From positions 109,435 to 173,434 of the forward strand of contig CAXBIS010000006.1 of the NCBI GenBank assembly GCA_963975885.1: a stretch of DNA of 64,000 nucleotides. The letters are read 5' to 3'. The stretch comes from Pseudazoarcus sp963975885. GTDB lineage: Bacteria; Pseudomonadota; Gammaproteobacteria; Burkholderiales; Rhodocyclaceae. The number at the start of each line of letters is the position of its first letter. The first letter of the stretch is position 1. Positions 52,966-61,758 of this stretch are shown here, piece by piece. The notes below the pieces were generated by a model that did no database searches, had not been told where the DNA came from, and saw only the letters and a list, made by a program, of their open reading frames with translations. The position numbers were made by a program, and so were the translations under genes.

Positions 52966-55128
52966 TCAGCGCACGTTGTCGATACTCCAGAAACCGTCCA
53001 GGAAATCCGGGAAACGTCTTGCGTGCTGCAGCTCCATTCGGATGATGCCGTCGTAGCGCTGCGGGATGCCGAAGCGCATCACGCCCGATTCGGTGTCCCA
53101 TTCGAGGATGCGCACCACTTCCTGACTGTTGATGTCGCTCACCGGCGAGGGGCCGAAATCGCCCTTCTCGTAGATTCGTGCGGGACTGCCGTAACGGTCG
53201 AGTACCGCCTTGCGCACGCGCAGATAGGTCTGATTGACCGTATCGGTATTGCCGATGTCGTCGAACTCGATGATCAGTGCACTGCGCTTGAGCGTACCGG
53301 CTTCGCTGCCCAGGGCGAGACGCTGGCGTTGGTCTACGTTGTTGAACATGCGGTACTCGAACACCGAGTACGGGCCGAATCGTGCCGGGTCGCCGAGTCC
53401 TTCGCGCTCGATGGCGCTGCGCGCGCGAACGAACGACAGACCCGGCGCCAGCGCCACGACGTCTGCACCGATGCGCGTGGCCGGGGCGAGCGGAGCCGCC
53501 GACGTGGCGGCGCGGCGTGCGCTGCGGTTGTCGAAGCTGTAGGTCCAGAACAGGCGCACGATCTGCGCGTCGGTGTCGGGCACGGCCTGCTGGTCGCGGT
53601 CGAACAAGTCGATGTCGATGCCGAAGGTGTGGCGCCGTACGGCGTAGCGGTAGCCCATGCGCAGCGTCTGCGTGAGGGTGTCGCCACCCGACAGGTTCTG
53701 GTTGAAGTAGCCGTAGCTGAAATTGATCTGGTGCGGCCCCCTGCGGCCGATGACCGACAACGTCGGATTCCATTCGTGGCGCTCGCCCGCGCCGCGGATT
53801 CGACGGTACTGCACCCCCGGCGTAACCATGCCGGCAAAGCCCGCGAAGCGGAAGTTGCTGCTGCCCGACAGGCTGATCTGGCGAATCTGCTGATCGAGCG
53901 CTGCGGCCGAATGGTCGTCGGTATTCTGCAGGTAGACGCCGGCGCGGCCGGTCCACGCCGGCGTCAGTTGCTTGCTCACGTCGGCGTTGAACACGCGGAT
54001 CGTGCTGTCGATGACTTTGTCGCGCGACTCGATGTCCTGCGTGTAGGCGTTCACGTTGCCGGTCACGCCGGGAATCCACGCGCCGAGAAGATTGCCCGAC
54101 AGGCTCACGCCCAGCGTGTCGGTGTCGCGCGGGTTGCTGCTCTCGGCGTCATCCCGGAAGCGTTGCGCACGTCCCCGCAGGGACAGTCCGCCGCGCGTGC
54201 GCCACGACGCATGGGCTTCGTACGATCTCCGGTCGGGCGTGACCACGGCGCCGCGCGGCCGGAAATGCTCGCCGTAGTGCTCGGTGCGCAGACGGAAGCC
54301 AAACGGGTGTGTGCGATGTGATCCGGTGACTTCGCCGAAGAAGCCGGTGTCGCTGTGGCGACGTCCGGCCGGGCTGTCGAGCGTGCCGTTGTGCTCGCCG
54401 TTGAACAGTGCCGCCTCGGTCTCGAAGGCCAGATTCAGCTCGCCCAGGCGAAGGCCCTTGTGCCAGGCGAGGCTGGAGACGGTCTGCTTGCGGGTCGGCA
54501 GCGCCAGCGAGGAATCGCGGTCGCGATGGCTGAACACCGCATTGAAGCCGAAGTTGCCGAGCCGTTCGTCGGCCATCAGCCAGGACGCGCCGACGATGGA
54601 ATCCTTGCCGATGTCCAGGTCTCGCCAACTCGGCGCGACCTCTCCGGCGGTGAGCATGATCGAGTGCTGCCGGTCGGGACGCGCTGCATGCGGCTGCAGG
54701 TCGAGCAGAACACCCTTTTGTGTGCCCTGTTGTGTGAGATAGCTGAAATAGGCGAGATGGTCGCCGTACTCCGCGCGGAAGGGCAGGCTGCCGTCGCCCT
54801 TCTCGTGGATCAGGCTGAGGCGCTCGGGTACGAAGCCCTTGTCGCGCGATCGATAGTCGGAGGCGTTGACGACGCCGAGGATCTGACCCCGCCAGCTTTC
54901 ATAGGCACTTTCGCGGCGCAACAGGTTGATGCCGAATTCGCCGTAGTGATGGCCGCCCGAGAATTGCCAGGGGCTGTTGGCGCGGTCGCCGTTGATGCGG
55001 TAGTGGCCCAGATGTACGGTGGTGGAACCGTCGATCTCCCATTCCGATGCGATGGCGAGCGTCGGGATCAGCGACAGCGCGGCCAGCAGGGCCGTCGCGT
55101 GCGGGAAGGGTCGAATATGCGTTTTCAT
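52966..55128 (-). CDS. Predicted outer-membrane beta-barrel with soluble C-terminal domain
   Basis: 720 residues. A signal peptide (ATALLAALSLIPTLAIAS) is followed by about 530 residues with the alternating pattern of a large beta-barrel (FGFRLRTEHYGEHFRP, GLSLRGRAQRF, FRFAGFAGMVTPGVQYRR, GPHQINFSYGYFNQNLSGG, TLRMGYRYAVRRHTFGIDID). Residues about 550-720 form a separate non-barrel part (ALIIEFDDIGNTDTVNQTYL, VRKAVLDRYGSPARIYEKGD). I cannot assign a family. Last gene of the four-gene exported operon, starting 1 base after the preceding stop. Confidence 0.7.
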   Translation of the reverse strand: MKTHIRPFPHATALLAALSLIPTLAIASEWEIDGSTTVHLGHYRINGDRANSPWQFSGGHHYGEFGINLLRRESAYESWRGQILGVVNASDYRSRDKGFVPERLSLIHEKGDGSLPFRAEYGDHLAYFSYLTQQGTQKGVLLDLQPHAARPDRQHSIMLTAGEVAPSWRDLDIGKDSIVGASWLMADERLGNFGFNAVFSHRDRDSSLALPTRKQTVSSLAWHKGLRLGELNLAFETEAALFNGEHNGTLDSPAGRRHSDTGFFGEVTGSHRTHPFGFRLRTEHYGEHFRPRGAVVTPDRRSYEAHASWRTRGGLSLRGRAQRFRDDAESSNPRDTDTLGVSLSGNLLGAWIPGVTGNVNAYTQDIESRDKVIDSTIRVFNADVSKQLTPAWTGRAGVYLQNTDDHSAAALDQQIRQISLSGSSNFRFAGFAGMVTPGVQYRRIRGAGERHEWNPTLSVIGRRGPHQINFSYGYFNQNLSGGDTLTQTLRMGYRYAVRRHTFGIDIDLFDRDQQAVPDTDAQIVRLFWTYSFDNRSARRAATSAAPLAPATRIGADVVALAPGLSFVRARSAIEREGLGDPARFGPYSVFEYRMFNNVDQRQRLALGSEAGTLKRSALIIEFDDIGNTDTVNQTYLRVRKAVLDRYGSPARIYEKGDFGPSPVSDINSQEVVRILEWDTESGVMRFGIPQRYDGIIRMELQHARRFPDFLDGFWSIDNVR

Positions 55129-55129
55129 G

Positions 55130-55642
55130 CTACTTCAGGGTCTTTTCGACCTTGAGCAGGAATTCGTTGGTGCCGGGCAGGCGCACCAGTCCGCCCGCGC
55201 CGCTGTACTCGATCTGCGTGCGGGCCACCGCCGCGACGATGCTGACCTGTGTGGCGAAGCGGCCATTGGGACCAGGCAGGTGGTACTGCTGCAGGGTCTG
55301 CGCGCTCTGCACGCCGAGCAGGCGCAGCTTCGCGTCCTTGGGCACCTGGGTCTCGACCGTGTCGAGCAGGCGCGTGCGGTCGTAGAACTCCTGCGCCAGC
55401 GTCTCTTCCATCTCCGGCGTATTCCACTTCGCGATCAACTGCCCCATGCGCCGCTCCACCGTTTCGTGCGGAATCGGCTCGATGGTTTCGGACACGACAG
55501 CGCCCGGCGGCAGGTCGCGCGTGAGCGTCTGCGGCGTTGGAATGGCCTGGATCGCGCGAAACTGGCGGCTCTCGACCGAGGCCGGCACGATCAGGGTGGC
55601 GACCAGAGCCAGGGCGAGGGCGCGAATGGCTGGGCGTCGCAT
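55130..55642 (-). CDS. Exported protein of unknown function
   Basis: 170 residues. Signal peptide (RALALALVATLIVPASVES), then IPHETVERRMGQLIAKWNTP, LRLLGVQSAQTLQQYHLPGP and a beta-rich end (QIEYSGAGGLVRLPGTNEFL, LKVEKTL). Not recognised. The coding region starts 1 base after the kinase-like gene stop and ends 1 base before the beta-barrel gene start, so it is tightly co-expressed. Confidence 0.7.
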   Translation of the reverse strand: MRRPAIRALALALVATLIVPASVESRQFRAIQAIPTPQTLTRDLPPGAVVSETIEPIPHETVERRMGQLIAKWNTPEMEETLAQEFYDRTRLLDTVETQVPKDAKLRLLGVQSAQTLQQYHLPGPNGRFATQVSIVAAVARTQIEYSGAGGLVRLPGTNEFLLKVEKTLK

Positions 55643-55643
55643 G

Positions 55644-58600
55644 TCAGTTCCCCACCCGGTTGGCCGTGCAGTGGAAGTTCGACGGCTGCCCGCCGGGCAA
55701 TTGCCCGGAACCGCGCGAAGTGTCGAGTTCCAGCCGGAAGGAGTCGCCCTGCGGCACGAACATGCCCTGCGAGACGACGTTGATGTTCGGGAAACCCGCA
55801 ACGGTGCCCGCACCCTGAACCATGAAGGTGTGGCTGGAGGTGATCGTGCCCGACTGATTCACCCACGGCGACGGACCGAACAACTGCAGGCTCGAACCGT
55901 TGATGGTGGCCGTCAGATTGATGTTCGGCATCAGGTCGCAACAGGTGTGTGCGCTGTTGGTCGCCGTGCACGTGCCGGTGTAGCTGCCGCCGGGACCGCT
56001 GGGTGGTTGCGGCGGAGGCGGCTGCGGTGGCGGTTCGCCCCCCGGCGGGGGTTCCTCGCCCGGAGGCGGTGGCGGTGGCGATCCGCCGCCGCCCGGCGGT
56101 GAGACCGCGGTGCCTCCGCCCAGGGGATCGAGCGCGGCATACGGGTTGTTGTCGAAGCGCGGCAACACCCGCCAGATCTTCCAGTCCTCGTCGAAGTCGT
56201 CGGGCGGACCGACGCGTACGCGCGTGCCGTCAGTGTACAGGCCGGTGAAGGGGCTGCGACAGTAGGTCTGCTCGCAGCCCGGCAGCAGTTCCGTCCGGAT
56301 CGCGAGCATGCGTTCCCAGTTGTTCGGGTCTGCGCCGTGCTTTTCGAGGTGGGCGTACTCGTCGACCAGCGGCTGACACTCGAAGCACCAGGTGCGCAGA
56401 TCGGTCGCTGCCACCGGCCCCGGCTCGAGCTGGATGTAGAGCATCGGCACGATGGGCTGCAAGGCGCCGCCGCCGACGCTGATGCTGACCTGAGTCTCGC
56501 CGCCACCACCGCCTGCGGCCTGAGTCTGCTGCTCGGCATCGTCCTCGCCGGTTCGCGTCGGGGAGCGCTTCAGTGTCACGTCGCGCGCTTCCTCGGCCGC
56601 GCTGTGTACGCCCCCATCACCGGGGCCGCGCGCCGTCCCGTCTCCGCCGACAAAATCCCGGTCACTCAGGTCGCGGGCGGTTGGCGGGCGCGCTCCTTGC
56701 GAGCGGGCATCGGCATCACGCATGGTGCGCTGCACGTCGTCGAGCCGATCCGGGTCGGCTCCGGTCAGCGGGCCCAGTTCGGGATACAGGCTGCCGTTGC
56801 GCGGGTTCATCGGGATATTGCTCAGATCGAGGACTTCGAATCCGAGCAGCCGGCTCATCAGCTCGTAGTCGATCAGATCGTCGATGCCCTGCATGTACAT
56901 CTCGTTGAGCCAGTTGATGCGGGTGCCGGTAAGCACCTTGTTGCGGAATTGCGGGCTGGGGTTGTCGATGAACTGCTGCGCGCGTCGCGCCGCTTCGGCG
57001 CTCTTGGCCGGTGCCATGCCGCCGGGGTCGAGGATGACGAGCCTCCAGTCGTCGCCACCCAGATGCCTGAAGGCGTAGTTGTCGTGCTTGTTGTCGAACC
57101 ACACCCAGCCTTTTTCGTTGATCGCACGCATCGCGTTGTCGAAGGCGATGCGCTGGCCGGCCGTCATCTGTCCGGTCGCCGGCCGAGCCACGGTGCCGTC
57201 GGGCAGGCGGACACCGCCGTCGTCGAGCGCATTCTTGAAATCGGTCGGCGCGCGGTCGGTGATCGTGATCTTGCCGCCGGCGTACTCGGGCAGGGCCGAC
57301 GAGGTCACCGGGTTGCTGGTGTACATCGTCGGTACCTCGAAGGCGTTGCCCTCGGGGTCGATGCTCTTGAGCGCGCGATAGCCGACGTCGTCGAATTTGT
57401 CGATGTCGTCGCTGGCCTTGGTGATCTTCACGACCAGGTCGTCGCGACCGGGAATTGAATACACGTCGGTCGACGCGCCGCCGCCGATCTTCTTCTCCAG
57501 CTTGAGCTCGGCGCCGTCGACCTGGCGGATCAGGTAGATGTCATCGCCGCGCCGCACGATGGCAATGTCGGAGGTCAGCACGCGCGGGTCGAACGGGGTG
57601 TCGGTGCGCGTCGCGGCCAGATCGTCGGGCGTGCGCGCCGGGGGTGCGTCGCCGGTGGCCGCGCGCGCGGCCGTCGTTGCGTCCTCGACCCGGTCGGCGG
57701 CGGTTGCGGCCTTCTCCGCCCGCCAGATGTTGCGTGCCTTGGCGGTCGCGCGTGCGGTCAGCGCCGCGCCTTCGATGACGACTGCCTCGGCACCCAGCAC
57801 GGTGCCGGTGACGTAGCCGAAGCCTTCGAGTGCGACATGGGTGTTGCCGCGTGCGGCGGTCTGCTCGACCTTGCGCTGCGCGAGCGTCATCAGGCGGTCG
57901 GCGAGATTGACCAGATCCTGCGCGTGGCGCGCGCCTTCGGGATCGTCGGGGTCGACGATGGTCGCGCCCTTGCGCGCGAGTTCCTTGAGGGTCTCGAGGT
58001 TCTCCCGCCCGAAGACATGGCTCTCGATGCCCAGACGCGAGAGCAGTTCGGCCTCGAAGGTCTCGCCGGCCGTATCGCCCACTTCCTTGACCAGCACAAG
58101 CAGGTCGACCAGTGCGTCCTTGGTGGCACGCCCGACGCCCTTCCAGTACGAGCCGGTGCGCAGCGCGAATTCGTTCCAGGTGAGTTCGTCTTCCTTCAGA
58201 TCGAGCAGGAAGTCATGCACCGATTCGCGCGTGATGCCGTTGAACAGGCTGGTGTGTTCGGTCGAGCGTGGCGCGGCGGCGGCTACCTGCGGCATCGATG
58301 TCGCCGTGCGTTGTACCGCGTCCTGATCGACGAGGTTGGTGGCGGCGTCTGCCGATGTGCCGCTGTCGCGCGCCTGACGTTCGAGATCGCGCGTGAGTCC
58401 GTGCACCGTGCCCGGGCCGATGCCGTCGTAGGTGTTCTCGCGCAGGGCGTCACGCAGACGATCCTGATTGAAGGCCAGGGTGCGGGTCTGGCTTTCATTG
58501 AGCGTCGCTTTCAGCTCGGCGGTCTTCGCCCGGTCCTTTTCGAGCTGTTCGACGACTTCGGGCAGATTGTTCTCGCGCGCCTGCGTGATCTGCAGATCCA

Positions 58601-59390
58601 GCGTTGCGAGCTGTTGCTCGAAAGCCTCTTCTGTGACGCGGATCTGTTCGCGCTGGGTTTCGACTTCGGTGGCGAGCGTCTTCGCCTCGTCGATGCGCCG
58701 CTTGCGCTCGGCCTCCAGCGCCGAGGATTCGGCTTTCGTGAGCCGCAGGTCGAAGGCGGCTTCCTGTGACGCGCCGGCCTTCTCGATGTCGGCGACGCGC
58801 GATTGCGCGGACCTGAGTTCGCCGCTCAGGCGCCGGATGCGCTCTTCGGCCTCGCGCAACTCGGTCTCAGCCGCGGCCGCTTCGCCGAAGCCGGCCTGCC
58901 CGGTGAGCCGTCCGAGCGTGGAGTCGCTTCGGCGCGCCTCGGCCTGCTTCTTGTCGGTCTGTGCCTGCTCGAGTTGGCGCTGGACCGTGTTGACATAGCG
59001 ATTCGCGGCGGCGAGTTGCCTCGCGGTCTCTTCGCGGGCCTGTCTGCGTTCGTCCTGGATGCTGCGGATCTCGGCCTGTTCGGCCTGGCGTTCGCGCTCG
59101 CGCCGCGCGGCGTGCCAGGCCTCGACCTTGAGATTGGCTTCCGAGATGTGCGCATCGGGCGCCGGAAAGGATTCGAATGCCGCGGCCTCGGCGGCTTCCG
59201 GTGATCGGCGTCCTCCCGTCTCGTAGAAGCCGCTGGTGGTTTCCGCCGCCTTTGCGGCACGACGGACTTCGTCGGGCGTGAGCTGGCCGTACGCCACGGG
59301 GGCGCACAGCGCGAGTGCCACGCTCAGCCACGCAGCCTTGCCGGCAAATACGCGTACGGCGCGCGCGAGGGGCCAGGATGGAATCACCAT
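55644..59390 (-). CDS. Giant exported protein with a protein-kinase-like core
   Basis: 1248 residues. A signal peptide (VFAGKAAWLSVALALCAPVAYG) is followed by a long Glu/Arg/Ala-rich coiled coil (about 70-330), a helical region (about 400-540) and a kinase-like domain (about 600-850). The nucleotide loop IGGGASTDVY (635-644) fits G-x-G-x-x-x-x-V, the Lys is in LVVKI (Lys655), the catalytic loop FDNKHDN (Asp766, Lys768, Asn771) fits D-x-K-x-x-N, and DPGG (Asp788) stands for DFG, 22 residues after the catalytic Asp. The C-terminal third has a Pro/Gly-rich stretch (about 1095-1134) and a Cys-containing beta-rich tail (CTATNSAHTCCDLMP). The ATG at 59390, with GGAG eight bases upstream, overlaps the preceding gene by 7 bases. 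No membrane anchor is seen after the signal peptide. Substrate and family unknown. Confidence 0.75.
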   Translation of the reverse strand: MVIPSWPLARAVRVFAGKAAWLSVALALCAPVAYGQLTPDEVRRAAKAAETTSGFYETGGRRSPEAAEAAAFESFPAPDAHISEANLKVEAWHAARRERERQAEQAEIRSIQDERRQAREETARQLAAANRYVNTVQRQLEQAQTDKKQAEARRSDSTLGRLTGQAGFGEAAAAETELREAEERIRRLSGELRSAQSRVADIEKAGASQEAAFDLRLTKAESSALEAERKRRIDEAKTLATEVETQREQIRVTEEAFEQQLATLDLQITQARENNLPEVVEQLEKDRAKTAELKATLNESQTRTLAFNQDRLRDALRENTYDGIGPGTVHGLTRDLERQARDSGTSADAATNLVDQDAVQRTATSMPQVAAAAPRSTEHTSLFNGITRESVHDFLLDLKEDELTWNEFALRTGSYWKGVGRATKDALVDLLVLVKEVGDTAGETFEAELLSRLGIESHVFGRENLETLKELARKGATIVDPDDPEGARHAQDLVNLADRLMTLAQRKVEQTAARGNTHVALEGFGYVTGTVLGAEAVVIEGAALTARATAKARNIWRAEKAATAADRVEDATTAARAATGDAPPARTPDDLAATRTDTPFDPRVLTSDIAIVRRGDDIYLIRQVDGAELKLEKKIGGGASTDVYSIPGRDDLVVKITKASDDIDKFDDVGYRALKSIDPEGNAFEVPTMYTSNPVTSSALPEYAGGKITITDRAPTDFKNALDDGGVRLPDGTVARPATGQMTAGQRIAFDNAMRAINEKGWVWFDNKHDNYAFRHLGGDDWRLVILDPGGMAPAKSAEAARRAQQFIDNPSPQFRNKVLTGTRINWLNEMYMQGIDDLIDYELMSRLLGFEVLDLSNIPMNPRNGSLYPELGPLTGADPDRLDDVQRTMRDADARSQGARPPTARDLSDRDFVGGDGTARGPGDGGVHSAAEEARDVTLKRSPTRTGEDDAEQQTQAAGGGGGETQVSISVGGGALQPIVPMLYIQLEPGPVAATDLRTWCFECQPLVDEYAHLEKHGADPNNWERMLAIRTELLPGCEQTYCRSPFTGLYTDGTRVRVGPPDDFDEDWKIWRVLPRFDNNPYAALDPLGGGTAVSPPGGGGSPPPPPPGEEPPPGGEPPPQPPPPQPPSGPGGSYTGTCTATNSAHTCCDLMPNINLTATINGSSLQLFGPSPWVNQSGTITSSHTFMVQGAGTVAGFPNINVVSQGMFVPQGDSFRLELDTSRGSGQLPGGQPSNFHCTANRVGN

Positions 59391-60517
59391 GCCAGGACTC
59401 CCTCCGCACGGCGTTTCATGTCGAGCAGATGGCCGATGCTCATCTGGTCGATGTTCATTAACGACAGCCACAGCCACTCTTCGGGGGCGTTCTGGATGTA
59501 GGGCGCGAGATGGCGGTCGACGAAGGTATGCGCCAGGGCACGGATCTCTGTGGTGCAGTCGCGCGTGCCGAGCTGTTCCGGTGCCACGCCGATGTTCCAG
59601 TAGACCTCGCACACGTCCGGCGTGGCGAGCCGGCTGGGGCCGGAATCGGCTGGCGGCGGCGGGCGGAAGTGGATGTGGCCGGTGACGGTGTAGGTCACGA
59701 GCCTGGGCAGGCAATCGCCCCCTTCGCCGGCCGAGGCCGGCGCCCACGGATGCCATAGCTCGACGGTGCCGTCGATCTGAACGAAGTTGGGCTGATGCAG
59801 CTTGGGCGGCGGGAACGGCTGACCGGCCGGTATCGGCGGGAAATCCATCCAGCCCCAGCCCGGTTCGCCGGGCAGTCCCAGCCGCGGAGGGGGCGGCGGC
59901 TCGGGCGGCAACTGCACCGAGCCGCGAAACACTTTGGTCTCGCCCGCGCCGACTGTCACGTCGGGCGGCATGCTCAGGTAGGGCAGGCCGTTGACGGTGA
60001 TGGTCACCGGCCGCGGTTGGTTGCAGTTGTTCGTCGCGGACAGCAACTGGTCGAACTGGCTGTCGTAGTAGCGCTCACCCCAGTCGATGTCCCCCTTGGC
60101 GCGTTGAACCGGGGGGCTGCCGTCCTGTGGAAAGACGGTTGCCGGGCGCATCACCGGATCACCGTTCTCGTCGACGTCGGCCCGCCCGTCGCCGTCACGG
60201 TCGACCGGAACGTCACGCTCGACCCACTCTTTGGGCGGAGGTCTGGGATTCTTCAGCGGGTGATTGGAGTCCGTCCAGGCGTCGTAGGGTTGGTCGGATC
60301 CGCCGGCCGAGGTGGGTGTGCCGTCGGGATTGAACTCGGGACCGAATTGCGGGGTGACCCTGTCCGGCGAATACGCACCGGCCGGCGGCGCGTTGGCGCC
60401 GGGAGGCTCCCAATTGACACGCCCCTCTCCATCCTGGGCCCCAACGCCGGCATTGAAGGCCAGCAGTGCGGCCGGGACGATGTGGTGAAGCAAGCGAATC
60501 GCTGCGTTCGTGCCCAC
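59384..60517 (-). CDS. Exported Pro-rich protein of unknown function
   Basis: 377 residues. Signal peptide (IRLLHHIVPAALLAFNAGVGAQ). An N-terminal Pro/Asp-rich region contains a calcium-loop-like DRDGDGRADVDENGD (residues about 111-125). It is followed by beta-sandwich-like segments (PVTITVNGLPYLSMPPDVTV, ETKVFRGSVQLP, VTYTVTGHIHFRPPPP) and a short helical end (LWLSLMNIDQMSIGHLLDMK). Not recognised. First gene of the exported operon; its stop overlaps the kinase-like gene start by 7 bases. The 230-base divergent region upstream has no clear consensus promoter for it. Confidence 0.7.
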   Translation of the reverse strand: MGTNAAIRLLHHIVPAALLAFNAGVGAQDGEGRVNWEPPGANAPPAGAYSPDRVTPQFGPEFNPDGTPTSAGGSDQPYDAWTDSNHPLKNPRPPPKEWVERDVPVDRDGDGRADVDENGDPVMRPATVFPQDGSPPVQRAKGDIDWGERYYDSQFDQLLSATNNCNQPRPVTITVNGLPYLSMPPDVTVGAGETKVFRGSVQLPPEPPPPPRLGLPGEPGWGWMDFPPIPAGQPFPPPKLHQPNFVQIDGTVELWHPWAPASAGEGGDCLPRLVTYTVTGHIHFRPPPPADSGPSRLATPDVCEVYWNIGVAPEQLGTRDCTTEIRALAHTFVDRHLAPYIQNAPEEWLWLSLMNIDQMSIGHLLDMKRRAEGVLAW

Positions 60518-60719
60518 GGCGTACCCCGATACAAATTGTTACCTGCGTTTCTAGAATTGGCGATGGATCACCCCAGGTCAAGAAATAATTTCTACGCCCA
60601 ATGGGAAGTCGTGAATTAAGACATCCGGGTGACAACGCCTGTCGTCAACCCGACAGCTCACGGAGCGCTTAAACTCGCGCACCGCCGCACACGGCGGGGT
60701 GATGCTCTGCGCACGGCAG

Positions 60720-60731
60720 GCGTTGCAACGC
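60720..60731. promoter_or_regulatory. Perfect 12-bp palindrome GCGTTGCAACGC upstream of the ribbon-helix-helix gene
   Basis: The palindrome ends 16 bases before the ATG at 60748. A small CCGCCG-CACA-CGGCGG hairpin lies at 60682-60697. Ribbon-helix-helix proteins often bind short palindromes at their own promoters, so this may be an autoregulatory operator (inference). Confidence 0.35.
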
Positions 60732-60747
60732 TTGATGGAATGTAGCG

Positions 60748-61014
60748 ATGAAGAAAACCGACCTGTACAAGAGCCTGAAACTCAAGATCGACGGCCAGAT
60801 GAAGAACGCCACCACCCCCGACCGTTTCGGGCAGGCGGGCGCGCCGGATCGCAAGGAGCAGCGCCGTCTCGATCAGGAAAAAGGCCTGATTCCGTTCGCG
60901 GTGAAGATCGAGTCGTCGTTGGCGGCAGACCTTCGCGCCGCAGCCGAAGCGCGCGGCGCAAGCCTCAACGAGCTGGTAGGGGAACTGCTGCGAAAGGGCT
61001 TGGCGGCCAACTGA
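60748..61014 (+). CDS. Small protein with a ribbon-helix-helix-like C-terminus
   Basis: 88 residues. The N-terminal half is basic and polar (MKKTDLYKSLKLKIDGQMKN, ATTPDRFGQ). The C-terminal half reads as beta-strand plus two helices (LIPFAVKIESSLAADLRAAA, EARGASLNELVGELLRKGL), the pattern of ribbon-helix-helix DNA-binding proteins of the Arc/CopG type. Related small proteins occur in betaproteobacteria. No toxin partner is adjacent, so a toxin-antitoxin role is not supported. Convergent with the ArsC-like gene. Confidence 0.7.
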   Translation: MKKTDLYKSLKLKIDGQMKNATTPDRFGQAGAPDRKEQRRLDQEKGLIPFAVKIESSLAADLRAAAEARGASLNELVGELLRKGLAAN

Positions 61015-61026
61015 AGACGGCTGACG

Positions 61027-61371
61027 TCAGTCGCCCAGCAACTCCAGCACCTTCTCCGGCGGTCGTCCGATCACCGCGCGTTCTCCCGCGACGACGATGG
61101 GGCGCTCGATCAGCACCGGATGCGTGAGCATCGCATCCAGCCAGTCGTCTTCGCTCATGTCGCGGTCGGCGTATTCGGACTTGCAGATTGCTTCGCCACG
61201 ACGGACGAGTTCGGACGGCTGCATGCCGAGTTTGGCGAGCAGCGCGACGAGTTCATCGCGCGTGGGCGGGGTGTCGAGATAGTGGATGATGTCGGGCGTG
61301 ACGCCGTTGTCCTCGAGCAGCGCGAGCGTGCCGCGACTCTTGGAACAGCGGGGGTTGTGGTAGATGCGCAT
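61027..61371 (-). CDS. ArsC-family arsenate reductase (glutaredoxin type)
   Basis: 114 residues. YHNPRCSKSRGTLALLE holds the catalytic Cys of ArsC-like reductases, with LVRRGEAICKS and LIERPIVVAGERAVIGRPPE giving the conserved Arg residues. The MRIYHNPRCSK start was chosen; an upstream extension is not homologous. No ars operon is nearby, so it may be a general glutaredoxin-coupled reductase. Confidence 0.88.
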   Translation of the reverse strand: MRIYHNPRCSKSRGTLALLEDNGVTPDIIHYLDTPPTRDELVALLAKLGMQPSELVRRGEAICKSEYADRDMSEDDWLDAMLTHPVLIERPIVVAGERAVIGRPPEKVLELLGD

Positions 61372-61430
61372 GGGTAAGTTGGCCGGACGGACGAGCGTCA
61401 ATCGCGCGCGTCCGACCGGCGTTCCTGGAA

Positions 61431-61712
61431 TCAGTCGTTACGCGCGGTCACTTCGACCAGGTGATAGCCGAACTGCGTCTTGACCGGGCCCTGGACTTCG
61501 TTGAGCGGGGCGGTGAACACGACTTCGTCGAACTCGCGCACCATCTGGCCGCGGCCGAAGCTGCCCAGTTCGCCACCGCGACGGCCCGAGGGGCACTTGG
61601 AGTGCTTCATCGCCAGCGCGACGAAGTCTTCGCCATTGGCGATGCTTTGCTTGAGGTCCAGGCATTCCTGCTCGGTGTCGACGAGGATGTGGCGGGCGCT
61701 TGCTTGGGTCAT
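61431..61712 (-). CDS. ppiC: Small parvulin-type peptidyl-prolyl isomerase (PpiC)
   Basis: 93 residues, single parvulin domain without signal peptide, hence cytosolic. ASARHILVDTEQECLDLKQS, HSKCPSGRRGGELGSFGRGQ and TQFGYHLVEVTAR match PpiC/Pin4 parvulins. The purT gene ends 46 bases upstream on the same strand. Confidence 0.92.
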   Translation of the reverse strand: MTQASARHILVDTEQECLDLKQSIANGEDFVALAMKHSKCPSGRRGGELGSFGRGQMVREFDEVVFTAPLNEVQGPVKTQFGYHLVEVTARND

Positions 61713-61758
61713 GGGACAACTCTCCGGATGGTTATGCCGGCCTTGCCGGCGAGTGGAA

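Noticed and set aside
60748..61014. Toxin-antitoxin locus
   Set aside because: Only an antitoxin-like ribbon-helix-helix gene; no toxin gene is next to it.
61027..61371. Arsenic resistance operon
   Set aside because: A lone ArsC-like gene with no arsR, arsB or acr3 nearby.
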